27,029 bases of DNA from Spirochaetaceae bacterium (lineage in GTDB: Bacteria; Spirochaetota; Spirochaetia; SZUA-6; Bin103): NCBI GenBank assembly GCA_026710565.1, contig JAPOQV010000586.1, positions 1-27,029 of the forward strand. Reading direction: 5' to 3'. Under the pieces are notes generated by a model that saw nothing but the letters and a program-made list of their open reading frames with translations, was not told where the DNA came from and did no database searches. Positions 7,724 to 15,231 of the stretch are shown here, one piece after another (within the stretch, counting starts at the first letter, position 1; each line of letters opens with the position of its first letter). The position numbers and the translations under genes are program-made.

Positions 7724-8164
7724 CTACTCCCCTTCGTACGGCACGAATGCCGGGACGTTGTTCAAGATCGGGATCTTGGTCTGGACGCCCGAGAGTTCGC
7801 GCACCAGCTCATCGTCCTCGACCTTGGCGTCCTGGCTGAACTTCTCGATGTCGATCTCGAGCTGGTCGACGATTGGATCGGCGCCCTCGGCGCCGTACTG
7901 CGCGGTGCAGGGCATCGGGGGCGATCCCAGGATGCCGGTTTCGCTAAGCGACTGGTTGAGGGCGTTGAACTCGAACAGCGTGATGGTCGCCTTCCACATG
8001 CCCTTCCACGGCCCCTTCGTGCGACCGCGCGGCGCGCTGTTGACCGCGGTGGAGACATTGGACTTTCTCTCTCCGTCGTAGGAGATCGACTTGATGGTGA
8101 CGACCAGTCCGGCCGGCAGCGTTATGCGGATGCGCTCGAAGGGGTACGGGACGCCGTTGACCAT
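7724..8164 (-). CDS. Tail tube protein (Mu gpM-like position)
   Basis: 146 residues, ATG at 8164 sharing a base with the sheath TGA. It begins MVNGVPYPFERIRITLPAG. It follows the sheath and precedes the tail assembly chaperone, the invariant place of the contractile tail tube. The composition is beta-rich with the pattern VVTIKSISYDGERKS and WKATITLFEFNAL, in keeping with a tube subunit whose rings stack inside the sheath. I recognise no specific motif, so the call is by synteny and size. Confidence 0.75.
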   Translation of the reverse strand: MVNGVPYPFERIRITLPAGLVVTIKSISYDGERKSNVSTAVNSAPRGRTKGPWKGMWKATITLFEFNALNQSLSETGILGSPPMPCTAQYGAEGADPIVDQLEIDIEKFSQDAKVEDDELVRELSGVQTKIPILNNVPAFVPYEGE

Positions 8165-9624
8165 CAGGCTTGCTCCTCTGTCGCCGTCGCTGTCTGGAGG
8201 ATCGAGTACGCGATCTCGTTCTCGATGAAGTCCGCCGCGCCGAGCGGCTGGATGCGGATGCGGGTCCGGATCGTGTCCGTCGACAAGGTTTCCTGGACGG
8301 AGCTCGCGATCTCCACCCGGAAGGCCGTGATCTCTCCGAGGTCCTGCATGAGCTGCAGCGGCGCCTCCGAGACGCGCCGGAACATGTCCAGCCCCTCCGG
8401 GTTGAGGTCGATCTCGCTGCCGAGATATCGCGCGATCTGCGTCTCGTCGACCTGCCGGCAGGCGCGGTCCATGACGCGCCGGCGGTCCTCCGTGCTGAAA
8501 TCCGAGCTGGGGCCGGCGAGCATCCGGGTGCGGGTGACGTAGATGCCGCGCCGTCCGGGGAACACGCGCACGGTGGCATACCCGGCCCGATCGAGCTGCA
8601 GGATCTGCGCGTCGGTGAGGACCGGCACCATGGCGGTCGCGCCCGGGATGGGGCCGCGCTTCACGGCGCTGATGCGCTGGTGCGGCAGCAGCGCCGCGCT
8701 CATGCCGCTCGCCCGGCCGATGACGGCGCGATCCTCGGTCACGCCCCACGGATCGGTCTCCTTGATGTACGGCGCCCACACCTGCACGCGCTTGCTCGCG
8801 ACTTGGCCGCGCTCGGTACCGGTGACCGCGGTCAGCCAGGCCGACACCGTTTCCGCCGAGGTCGGGCCGCGGAGCTGGCACTTGAAGTGGAAGTAGCGGC
8901 TGCTCATCGCGGCCGCCAGCGCATCGGCCCTGGACCCCAGCGCCGCCCAGAGCGCCGCCGTGCTGACGCCGGCGACCGAGATCCACTCGAAGAGATGCTC
9001 GGAGCAGGCGAGCTCCTCGACGGCCGCGAGCACCTGCTGCGCCGATGCGGTCGGCGCGGCGGCGGCGAGCGTCCAGGTGTCGCCCGCGTCGTAGCCGGAG
9101 GGAGCGGCAGCGTCCGTGAATGTGAGCGTAAGGCCGGTGTCCGGGATGACGTACGTTTCGTCGGAGGCCGGCGTCGTGCGGACCTCGTCCATCACGCCGT
9201 CGATCGTGATCCGATACTGCGCCACGCCGCACAGACCATCCTTCGTGATCGCCACCGTGCCGGAGTACTCGGCGGTGCCCTTGCCGGCGATGGCGATCGT
9301 TCCGTCGCCGGAGTTGTCGGCGCCGGCCGTCAGCGTCGCCGCGGCTCCCGTGCCGGCGACGCTGACGGCGTGGCACTGCCCTTCGGCGACCGCGAGGGCC
9401 GACGAGGTCAACTCGGGCAGGTCGCCGCGGCCGAGCTGGGTGCGTACGGCGGCGGGCGTACCCAGCGCCTGCACGGCGCTCACCGACTGGCCGTTCACGT
9501 CGTGCGTGCCGGGCACTTTCGACGCGGCCCCGACCGCCGCCCAGGCGCCGACGGCCTGGCGGCCGACGATGCCGAGACCGCCGTCGAGGATCTCGCTGTT
9601 GACGCTCGGCAGTCTATTGGCCAT
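8164..9624 (-). CDS. Tail sheath protein with inserted beta-rich domain
   Basis: 486 residues, ATG at 9624. The C-terminal region (YKxxVWAPYIKETDPWGV-like core, FPGRRGIYVTRTRMLAGP, DFSTEDRRRVMDRACRQVDE) matches the general pattern of contractile sheath proteins, with GRRGIYVTRTRML resembling DUF2586-type sheaths of Mu-like phages. Residues about 98-190 are an inserted beta-rich segment containing YRITIDGVMD, TYVIPDTGLTLTFTDA and YDAGDTWTL. A closely similar segment is inserted in the major capsid protein of this same phage. The gene overlaps both neighbours (small ORF upstream, tube downstream). The sheath wraps the tube and drives injection on contraction. Confidence 0.83.
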   Translation of the reverse strand: MANRLPSVNSEILDGGLGIVGRQAVGAWAAVGAASKVPGTHDVNGQSVSAVQALGTPAAVRTQLGRGDLPELTSSALAVAEGQCHAVSVAGTGAAATLTAGADNSGDGTIAIAGKGTAEYSGTVAITKDGLCGVAQYRITIDGVMDEVRTTPASDETYVIPDTGLTLTFTDAAAPSGYDAGDTWTLAAAAPTASAQQVLAAVEELACSEHLFEWISVAGVSTAALWAALGSRADALAAAMSSRYFHFKCQLRGPTSAETVSAWLTAVTGTERGQVASKRVQVWAPYIKETDPWGVTEDRAVIGRASGMSAALLPHQRISAVKRGPIPGATAMVPVLTDAQILQLDRAGYATVRVFPGRRGIYVTRTRMLAGPSSDFSTEDRRRVMDRACRQVDETQIARYLGSEIDLNPEGLDMFRRVSEAPLQLMQDLGEITAFRVEIASSVQETLSTDTIRTRIRIQPLGAADFIENEIAYSILQTATATEEQA

Positions 9625-9832
9625 CGATCCTGCCTCCCAGCCAGGCGGCGCACGCCGCCCGGTACTCTTCGGCCGTCACCATGAGGCCTGGCCGCCAGTC
9701 GCGCGCTTCGCAGACGCCGGCGTGCACCCACGGCTCGACCGTGCGGCCGAGATCCTCCAGGAGCTGCCGGTCCGGTTTCGGTCTCTGTTCCGGTTTCTTG
9801 CGCCCGCGCCTGGGCGCCTCGGGATCGCTCAT
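9614..9832 (-). CDS. Small hypothetical protein upstream of sheath
   Basis: 72 residues, ATG at 9832 overlapping the stop of the gp37-like gene. The TAG at 9614-9616 lies inside the sheath start region, an 11-bp overlap. The N-terminus is basic (RRGRKKPEQRPKPDRQ). The rest is acidic-neutral with EEYRAACAAWLGGRIDG. Mu-like phages carry a small gene (gp38) in this slot, but I see no specific similarity. It is real by overlap architecture and composition; the function is unknown. Confidence 0.6.
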   Translation of the reverse strand: MSDPEAPRRGRKKPEQRPKPDRQLLEDLGRTVEPWVHAGVCEARDWRPGLMVTAEEYRAACAAWLGGRIDGQ

Positions 9833-11079
9833 TCGTCTTCCTCCGGCTGCACGTCTGACCGCAGCCTGCCTTCCTCGACCCAGGGAATCGGCGTGAGCGT
9901 GATGGCGAGGTCCTGCAACTCGCCCGCCGCCGCGTCGGTCGGGCGGAGCGTCCACCGGCCGAGGATCGCCCCCTGGGCGAACACGAGCCTGTCGCCGGCG
10001 GCATGACCACTGCCGCGGGCGCTCCACTGCACGCTGCCGATCCGGCCCTCGCTGTCTACGCCGATCGACTGCACGACGGCGCCGCTACCGCCGCCGTTCG
10101 TAGTCACCACGGGCGGCGGCGCCGGCGCCGGCTGGAAGCCTGAGGCGCACTGCGTCCGGCCCTGCATCGTGCGCGTCTGCACGGCTCGCTCTTCGCCCTG
10201 CGGGACGGGCGCCTGCAGCCGCACCTCGGCGACCGTGGCGTGCGCCCCTTCCTTCCGTTTCCAGTGGCTGCCCACGACGCGCCTCACGTGCACCGGTAGC
10301 GTCAGCCCCTCGTACGTCCACGTGCGCGGGATCTGCGCCAGCAGCCGGTCGAGCTCCGTCTCGACCTCCTCCTCCGTGCGGCCGAGCAGTTCCACCTGCG
10401 CGGTCACCTCGCGGCGGCCGAGCGTGGCCCGCTCATAGGTCGTGCCCTCGCGCCGATAGCGGTAGACGGAGCTCGATCCTTTGGCCACCTCGGAGTCGGC
10501 GCCGTAGGTCACCAGCGCGAACGGCAGCGGGCCATCTAGCAGCAGCAGCTCACGCTCGCGCTCGGTGCTGCCCCAGCGCCACCCCAGGTACTGCCCGAGC
10601 AGCGCGTCCAGCGCCGACAGCAGACCCTCGCCGGTCGATGCCGGCGCATCGCCGATCAGCGAGGGCAGCGACACTGTCACCCCCCACAGCGATGCTCCCG
10701 CGCTGCCGACGGTCGCGTTGTAGAGGTTCTGGCTTCGCGTCTCCAGCGGCACGCGCCCGGTGCCCAGCAGCGAGCGCAGCGTGGACTCGACCGCGTCGAC
10801 CACCTGCACCATGGGCACCGTCCGGTCGTCCTTGACGCGGCCGGTCACGTAGACGGCAATACGCGCGCCGTCGTCCCCGCGGCCGATCACGGCGACCCAC
10901 ACCCGCGGCTGCGGGCCGCCCGCCATGCGCTTCATCTCCTCGTCGTTGATCGCGCCGGAGTGGCGGTCCACGTAGACCTTCGGCCTCAGCGGCGGATCGC
11001 CGGCCGGAGTCCACGGAGGCGCGTCGAACGTCTTCTCCAGGGCGGCGATCGCCCGGTCCTGGGCCGCGACAAGATTCAC
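9829..11079 (-). CDS. gp37-like tail completion protein, extended
   Basis: 416 residues from a GTG at 11079 that overlaps the stop of the gpG-like frame. Its place between gpG/gp36 and the sheath is that of Mu gp37 (DUF1834), a head-tail joining or tail completion protein. It is about twice the usual length. The first roughly 170 residues include an early alpha/beta region (VVDAVESTLRSLLG). Residues 190-300 hold a second alpha/beta segment (ATLGRREVTAQVELLGRTEEEVETELDRLLAQIP). After a Pro/Gly linker (GFQPAPAPPPVVTTNGGGSG) there is a beta-rich C-terminal module of about 100 residues. It may represent a fusion of completion and terminator functions; this is inferred from length and position. 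Confidence 0.6.
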   Translation of the reverse strand: MNLVAAQDRAIAALEKTFDAPPWTPAGDPPLRPKVYVDRHSGAINDEEMKRMAGGPQPRVWVAVIGRGDDGARIAVYVTGRVKDDRTVPMVQVVDAVESTLRSLLGTGRVPLETRSQNLYNATVGSAGASLWGVTVSLPSLIGDAPASTGEGLLSALDALLGQYLGWRWGSTERERELLLLDGPLPFALVTYGADSEVAKGSSSVYRYRREGTTYERATLGRREVTAQVELLGRTEEEVETELDRLLAQIPRTWTYEGLTLPVHVRRVVGSHWKRKEGAHATVAEVRLQAPVPQGEERAVQTRTMQGRTQCASGFQPAPAPPPVVTTNGGGSGAVVQSIGVDSEGRIGSVQWSARGSGHAAGDRLVFAQGAILGRWTLRPTDAAAGELQDLAITLTPIPWVEEGRLRSDVQPEEDE

Positions 11080-11539
11080 GGCAGCACCTCGAACGATCCG
11101 CGGATGAAGACGTCGATGATCTCGCCCAGGTCGCGGCGGTCGTCGACCGACAGCCCGAGATAGGGCCGTGCCGGGATCTCTTCGTAGCCGAACTGATGGA
11201 CGGCGGCGTAGACCGTCCGCGCTCCGATCAGGAGCTCGGTCGGGGCCACCTCATGGGTCACGTCTTCGCGCAGCCTCGCGGACCGCTCCAGGAGCGACGC
11301 TCCCGGATGGCGCACAGTCTGCTTTGCCTTGTAGTCGTCGGACCACGGCTCCCACTGCCCGCCCTCAGGATCCTCCTTGGCATCGAAGCGCGCCTTCGTT
11401 TGCCCCTCGACCTCGACGCCCAGATCGGTAAGGAGCTGCTCCGGTTGGAGGTTGAGAGACGCTCCAGATCGAGCCCCAGCGCGCGGGTCATCTGCTGAAG
11501 CTCCCGGGTGTCGATCGAGATGGCGACGCCGTCAGGCAC
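11076..11539 (-). pseudogene. gpG-like virion morphogenesis gene with a frame break
   Basis: The family pattern of Mu gpG (phage virion morphogenesis) is present but split over two frames. A GTG at 11539, overlapping the gp36 stop, starts VPDGVAISIDTRELQQMTRA up to LDLERL (codon at 11456-11458). The matching remainder, NLQPEQLLTDLGVEVEGQ through FDAKEDPEGGQWEPWSDDYKAK, AAVHQFG and IPARPYLGLSVDDRRDLGEI, is in the -1 frame from 11453 to the TGA at 11076. One missing base near 11453-11459 explains the split. Rejoined, it would be about 154 residues, the normal length. No slippery heptamer lies at the junction. Either the gene is inactivated or the base is a sequencing error. Confidence 0.8.
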
Positions 11540-11975
11540 TCTCGTCCTCCGCTCGCGCCTCGCCGGGTATCCACTGGGACGCCCCTTCGACGATCGCCGC
11601 ACGCGACTCGCCATCGGCCGAACCGTCATCCGAGTCGTCATCCGAGTCCGGATCGGCCAAGCGCTCCAGTTGCGCGATCGCCGCGTCGTACCGATCCTTC
11701 AGGGCCTCTCGGTCACCGCCGACCGTGTCGTACAGGTTCCAGGACGCGATGTCCTTGCAGATGACCATCAGTGAGCGCCGCCACTTGGCCGGCGGCGGAT
11801 CGAGCGGCTGCCCGGTCTCACCGTCCAACAGCGCGGGTAGGTAGGTCTGAGAGGTGGCGGCCGCGTCATCCAGGGCGACCCCGATGCCGTCACGGTCGAC
11901 GTCGCCCGCGGCGGTCCTCGGGAGCTGGTCGTCCTTGACCCGGGCGATGTACTCGTCGACCTCCAGATAGCGCAC
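11532..11975 (-). CDS. Mu gp36-like protein (DUF1320), head-tail joining
   Basis: 147 residues from a GTG at 11975. The opening MRYLEVDEYIARV, the segment KWRRSLMVICKDIASWNLYD and the following EALKDRYDAAIAQLERLADP are the hallmarks of the gp36/DUF1320 family found next to the capsid gene in Mu-like phages. The C-terminus is longer than usual and very acidic (DSDDDSDDGSADGE). It overlaps the gpG-like start and is likely co-transcribed with the capsid gene. Confidence 0.85.
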   Translation of the reverse strand: MRYLEVDEYIARVKDDQLPRTAAGDVDRDGIGVALDDAAATSQTYLPALLDGETGQPLDPPPAKWRRSLMVICKDIASWNLYDTVGGDREALKDRYDAAIAQLERLADPDSDDDSDDGSADGESRAAIVEGASQWIPGEARAEDESA

Positions 11976-11986
11976 CGGCTATGCCT

Positions 11987-13201
11987 CTACGGGAGCGTCG
12001 CCAGGGGCAGCAGCCAGGGCGTGCACTCGACGTCGACCGCCATGTAGTTCGGGTTGCTCTTCATGCCCTCCGCGTACTGCATCTTGATGACGGTGTTGCT
12101 GTCCGCGCGCAGCCGCGGGCCGCACACGAGCAGATCGGGCGAGAAGCCGGTCGGATCGCCGCCGTCCCACCGGATCTCCTGCATGGTCTGGAAGGTGGTG
12201 TCGAAGTTGCTCTCCGTGAGCTCCGCTCCGCAGGCGACGGCCATCTGCCAGAAGCCGACGCCAAAGGCCCGGCGGGCGCGCACCCCGTACAGGAAGGCGT
12301 CCGACATGAACACCTGAGACTGCTGCCGGTCGGTGATCGCCTGGAACTCGGCCGGCGTCCGGCGCTGGTAGATCAGCGGCTTCACCGGGTTCTTCGTGTG
12401 CAGCAGGTACCACGGCGTCGGCGTCGAGAACGACCACACGTCGTCAGCCTTGAACGAATTGGTGGGCGACGCGTTGGCATCCGTGAATCCGATCGTGATG
12501 TCGGTCCCCGGAATCTTGTATGCCGCCGCGGTGGCGATCGCGTCGGCATCCGCCGGATAGTCGGCGCCGTCGATCGACACGACGAACGTCGCCGTGCCGG
12601 TCTTGCCCGCGGCCACGATTTTCACGCGGTAGGACCGCCCGTCCAGCACATCGCCGATAGCGGTCATCGTGCCGGTCCCTTCGCCGCTGAGCGCGGGGTC
12701 CGACGGCGAACCGTGGACGATGTTGCTCGTTGCGTAGTCGGTGCCGGTCCGGTCGACCTCGGCGTAGCGCGGATGGTCGGTCGCGAAGAAGGTCTTGCCG
12801 TCGCTGCAGACCAGGGTCGCAGCGTCGTTCAGAGCAGCGAAGACGCCGCGGTCGAGGTGGTCCATCGACTCCTGGCCCATCGTCTCCGCCAGAGGACCGT
12901 AGACGCCGATCCTGTCGTCCTCGATCGCCGTCACCGGCAGGTCGATCGTCGCCTCGAACTTCTTGTTCGGGAGTTGATAGGCCCCTTCGGCGATGGACCG
13001 AAGCTGCCGCTTGGCGCCTTCCTTCCACTCCTTCATCTGAGGGAACCGGCCGATCCAGCCATGGACCTCCACGGCGTCGCCGCTCGGCACCTCGACGGCT
13101 ATGCGCTTCCACTTGGACTGCGCCGACTGGATGCCCCGTTGATAGAGACGGGAGAACCCCTTGCGGATCGCCGTGATCGTGGCGTCGTTGACAACTCCCA
13201 T
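11987..13201 (-). CDS. Major capsid protein (Mu gpT-like) with inserted domain
   Basis: 404 residues, ATG at 13201, directly after the protease/scaffold gene. Family features of the Mu major head subunit are clear: ITAIRKGFSRLYQRGIQSA at the start, SGDAVEVHGWIGRFPQMKEW, TFFATDHPRY, and near the end WYLLHTKNPVKPLIYQRR and GFWQMAVA. Mu gpT is about 305 residues. The extra length is accounted for by a segment at about 173-263 (YRVKIVAAGKTGTATFVVSIDG...YKIPGTDITIGFTDA...ADDVWSFST), which resembles a segment in this phage's sheath. Such insertions in capsid proteins typically project on the shell surface. Confidence 0.92.
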   Translation of the reverse strand: MGVVNDATITAIRKGFSRLYQRGIQSAQSKWKRIAVEVPSGDAVEVHGWIGRFPQMKEWKEGAKRQLRSIAEGAYQLPNKKFEATIDLPVTAIEDDRIGVYGPLAETMGQESMDHLDRGVFAALNDAATLVCSDGKTFFATDHPRYAEVDRTGTDYATSNIVHGSPSDPALSGEGTGTMTAIGDVLDGRSYRVKIVAAGKTGTATFVVSIDGADYPADADAIATAAAYKIPGTDITIGFTDANASPTNSFKADDVWSFSTPTPWYLLHTKNPVKPLIYQRRTPAEFQAITDRQQSQVFMSDAFLYGVRARRAFGVGFWQMAVACGAELTESNFDTTFQTMQEIRWDGGDPTGFSPDLLVCGPRLRADSNTVIKMQYAEGMKSNPNYMAVDVECTPWLLPLATLP

Positions 13202-13202
13202 G

Positions 13203-13664
13203 TCACTCCTCCTCCAGCCCGAGCTGGTCGTCGACGGATTTCTGTTCCGGGGTTTGGGCGCCGGCGGCAGCGCTCGCGCCCGGGGGAGATCCGCTCGGAG
13301 CCGCCGGGCCGGTCGTTACGACCTGCGGCGCGCTCGCGGCGAACTTCTCGAACTGCTCCAGCCCCTCCGGAGTCGAGCAGCTCGCAATGAAGTAGTCGCG
13401 GTTGGCCGGTGCGACGACCCCGTTCTCGACCGCCTTGTCCACCGCGGCCTCGGCCTTCGCTTGGTGGTTCTCCGCGTCGCGGTCGGCGAGCTTCTGCTCC
13501 GCCGTCTCCGCGCGCTTGGCCATCAGGTCGAAGGTCGCCTTCGGGACCATCTCCGTCGCCTGCGCCGGCGCAGCGGCCCGCAGGGTGGCGATCGCGGCCA
13601 GCGCCTGCTCCTCGCTGCCGTCGGTCGGCAGGCCTAGCGCCTGCAGGATCTTCTCCAGGTCCAT
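13203..13664 (-). CDS. Nested scaffold protein, in-frame internal start (Mu gpZ-like)
   Basis: An ATG at 13664 inside the gpI frame opens MDLEKILQALGLPTDGSE and gives a 153-residue product equal to the C-terminal scaffold half of gpI. It is preceded by a strong ribosome site (AAGAGGAG, about 13669-13676) at good spacing, right at the protease/scaffold boundary after the PPPSKEEL linker. In Mu, gene Z is expressed in this way within gene I. The separate translation is inferred from this ribosome site and the Mu precedent. Confidence 0.75.
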   Translation of the reverse strand: MDLEKILQALGLPTDGSEEQALAAIATLRAAAPAQATEMVPKATFDLMAKRAETAEQKLADRDAENHQAKAEAAVDKAVENGVVAPANRDYFIASCSTPEGLEQFEKFAASAPQVVTTGPAAPSGSPPGASAAAGAQTPEQKSVDDQLGLEEE

Positions 13665-14180
13665 AAGCTCCTCTTTGCTCGGTGGCGGCTGCACGCCGCC
13701 GGCCAGCGCCGGCAGGTCGAGCGCCGGCGAATTGGTCAGTGCCGCGCGATACAGCAGGGTCACCCGCTTCGTGCGCGGCGTGTAGGCGAACGTCGGCGAG
13801 ATGTAGCGGTACTCACGCGCGGCGATGGCTGTCGCCGCGCGCGCCGTCCACTCCACCCGGCCCCACAACGACCCCGCGCGTACCTGCAGCTCGCGGATCC
13901 AGCCCGCGGCGGGCGCCGGCTGGCCGTTGCTGGAGGCATGCTCGGTCTGGTGCTCGTAGTCCACCACCAGGTCCGTCTGGCCCGCGCGATCGCGCGTGGC
14001 GTCCATCACCGCCGCCGGCTCATCGTGGCGCCAGCGCCGTCCGTCCCGAGCCGCCACCTCACCGGCCGGCATCAGCTCGATCCACTCGGGCGGCGCGTTC
14101 CCTTCCGTCAGGGGCAGCTCGCGGGCGATCCCCTGACACACGCGCTCGACGGCGCTGCACAGTGCCCGCTTCGGGGTCAT
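13203..14180 (-). CDS. Prohead protease/scaffold, Mu gpI-like
   Basis: 325 residues from the ATG at 14180. The frame is open 11 codons further to a TTG at 14213, so the start is uncertain. Strong family motifs of Mu gpI are present: PPEWIELMPAGEVAARDGR, DLVVDYEHQTEHASSNG, PAPAAGWIRELQVR, LWGRVEWT, REYRYISPTF and ALTNSPALDLPAL. The N-terminal half is the protease; the C-terminal half is a helical, charged scaffold (KRAETAEQKLADRDAENHQAKAEA). It overlaps no gene downstream and is followed at once by the capsid gene. It should cleave scaffold and capsid during prohead maturation. Confidence 0.92.
   Translation of the reverse strand: MTPKRALCSAVERVCQGIARELPLTEGNAPPEWIELMPAGEVAARDGRRWRHDEPAAVMDATRDRAGQTDLVVDYEHQTEHASSNGQPAPAAGWIRELQVRAGSLWGRVEWTARAATAIAAREYRYISPTFAYTPRTKRVTLLYRAALTNSPALDLPALAGGVQPPPSKEELMDLEKILQALGLPTDGSEEQALAAIATLRAAAPAQATEMVPKATFDLMAKRAETAEQKLADRDAENHQAKAEAAVDKAVENGVVAPANRDYFIASCSTPEGLEQFEKFAASAPQVVTTGPAAPSGSPPGASAAAGAQTPEQKSVDDQLGLEEE
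13668..13676 (-). promoter_or_regulatory. Internal ribosome binding site for nested scaffold
   Basis: On the coding strand AAAGAGGAG lies four bases before the ATG at 13664. It is one of the strongest ribosome sites in the window and serves no purpose for the full-length gene, so it supports the internal start. Confidence 0.75.
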
Positions 14181-14215
14181 GCACGCGACGATGGGGGCTA
14201 TTCGCGAGCGCAAAT

Positions 14216-14231
14216 AATGACATCCGTCATT
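14216..14231. promoter_or_regulatory. Dyad between divergent lysis and morphogenesis units
   Basis: AATGACATCCGTCATT is a perfect 6-bp inverted repeat with a 4-bp spacer, placed in the short gap between the lysis genes (plus) and the gpI gene (minus). Mor/C-type activators bind dyad sites at Mu middle and late promoters. A shared activator site for both late units is a reasonable inference, not proven. The half-site ATGAC recurs in the immunity operator near 23629. Confidence 0.5.
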
Positions 14232-14266
14232 GAAAGAGCGCCGGTTCGGTGCGGGACCGTGGCTGC

Positions 14267-14479
14267 ATGAACTTCGCCGTCGTCGCGATCAACCTTCTCT
14301 ACGCCTGCGCCGGAGTGCTCGGCACGATCGGCGGCATGTACCTGGCCTTCAAGGTCGTCGACCACCTGGTGCCGTTCGACTGCGGCGAGGAGCTCCTCAA
14401 GGGCAACACCGCGGTCGGCATCACGGTCGGCAGCATCTTCGTCGGGATCGGGCTCGTGATCGGCCTGGGACTCAACTAA
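14267..14479 (+). CDS. DUF350-type small membrane protein, candidate holin
   Basis: 70 residues from the ATG at 14267; an in-frame GTG six codons upstream is possible. Two hydrophobic helices (about residues 3-28 and 50-69) flank a loop with VVDHLVPFDCGEELLKGNTAVG. That loop closely resembles the pattern of DUF350 proteins (a short polar stretch followed by E-E-x-x-KGN-x-A). It is followed four bases later by a cell-wall lytic enzyme, so a holin or holin-like role is likely by context. DUF350 proteins elsewhere have no established lysis function, so the role is inferred. Confidence 0.65.
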   Translation: MNFAVVAINLLYACAGVLGTIGGMYLAFKVVDHLVPFDCGEELLKGNTAVGITVGSIFVGIGLVIGLGLN

Positions 14480-14483
14480 GACC

Positions 14484-15224
14484 GTGTCCGACAAGCGCGG
14501 CCGCCTGGCGGTCGTGGTCGTACTGGCGCTCACGGCCTGCTCGACCACGCCGCCGCCCCCCGAAGCTCACTCGCGCGCGTCCGTGATGACGACGGCGCCG
14601 CCTCCGCCGGCAATCGAGCCCTCGATCCCGCCTCCGCCCGTGGTCGAGACATCGACGGCGCCCACGGAGCCGGAGCCGGTGAGTCGCCCGCATCGTCCAC
14701 GGCCCGCGCCGGAGCCTTTCGCTCCGCTCTGGTCGGTCGGCACCCTTCCGGTCGAGAGCGCGCAGTGGACCGACCGCTATGACGGCTTCTTCCAGCACTA
14801 CGCGCGCCGGCACTTCACCGCGGTCGTCGACTGGCGCTGGTTCCGCGCGCAGGCGATCGTCGAGTCGTCACTGCGCACCGACGCCCGCAGTTCGGCCGGA
14901 GCGATCGGCATCATGCAGATCATCCCGGAGACCTGGGACGACATCGCTCAGGAGATCGCGGTGTCCGATCCTCTGAGCCCCGTGCACTCCATTTATGCCG
15001 GCATCTACTACGACCGGTTCCTGTACGACCTTTGGTCCGACATCCCGGACGTGCTGCAGCGCCTGGCGTTCACCTTCGCGAGCTACAACGCCGGGTCCGG
15101 GCGCATCCGGCAAGCATGGGGTCAGTGCGAGTGCGTGGAGTGGCCGCGGGCCGCGTGGTACGCGCCAGCCGAAACGCGCCGCTACGTGAAACGGATCATG
15201 CGGCTGATGGCGGTCGCGTTGTGA
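14484..15224 (+). CDS. Lipoprotein lytic transglycosylase (phage lysis enzyme)
   Basis: 246 residues from a GTG at 14484. The N-terminus is a lipoprotein signal (RLAVVVVLALTACS, lipobox LTAC, Cys19). Residues 20-80 are a Pro/Thr-rich tether. Residues about 95-245 are an SLT-type transglycosylase: AQAIVESSLRTDARSSAGAIGIMQI with likely catalytic Glu127, then SYNAGSGRI (residues 200-208) and ETRRYVKRIM. It would cleave murein glycan strands without hydrolysis. A membrane-anchored, proline-tethered endolysin would not need a holin pore to reach the wall, which bears on the role of the preceding membrane protein. It forms a two-gene plus-strand operon with that gene. Confidence 0.85.
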   Translation: MSDKRGRLAVVVVLALTACSTTPPPPEAHSRASVMTTAPPPPAIEPSIPPPPVVETSTAPTEPEPVSRPHRPRPAPEPFAPLWSVGTLPVESAQWTDRYDGFFQHYARRHFTAVVDWRWFRAQAIVESSLRTDARSSAGAIGIMQIIPETWDDIAQEIAVSDPLSPVHSIYAGIYYDRFLYDLWSDIPDVLQRLAFTFASYNAGSGRIRQAWGQCECVEWPRAAWYAPAETRRYVKRIMRLMAVAL

Positions 15225-15231
15225 TCGGCGG

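Noticed and set aside
8170..9684. 504-residue plus-strand open frame opposite the sheath
   Set aside because: Arg/His/Asp-rich shadow composition; the minus-strand sheath explains the region.
11448..11462. Programmed frameshift in the gpG-like gene
   Set aside because: The junction GCGTCTCTCAACC contains no X XXY YYZ heptamer and such a shift is not known for this family; indel or error is favoured.
11981..13390. 469-residue plus-strand open frame opposite the capsid gene
   Set aside because: Shadow of the capsid coding strand; no recognisable domain or ribosome site.
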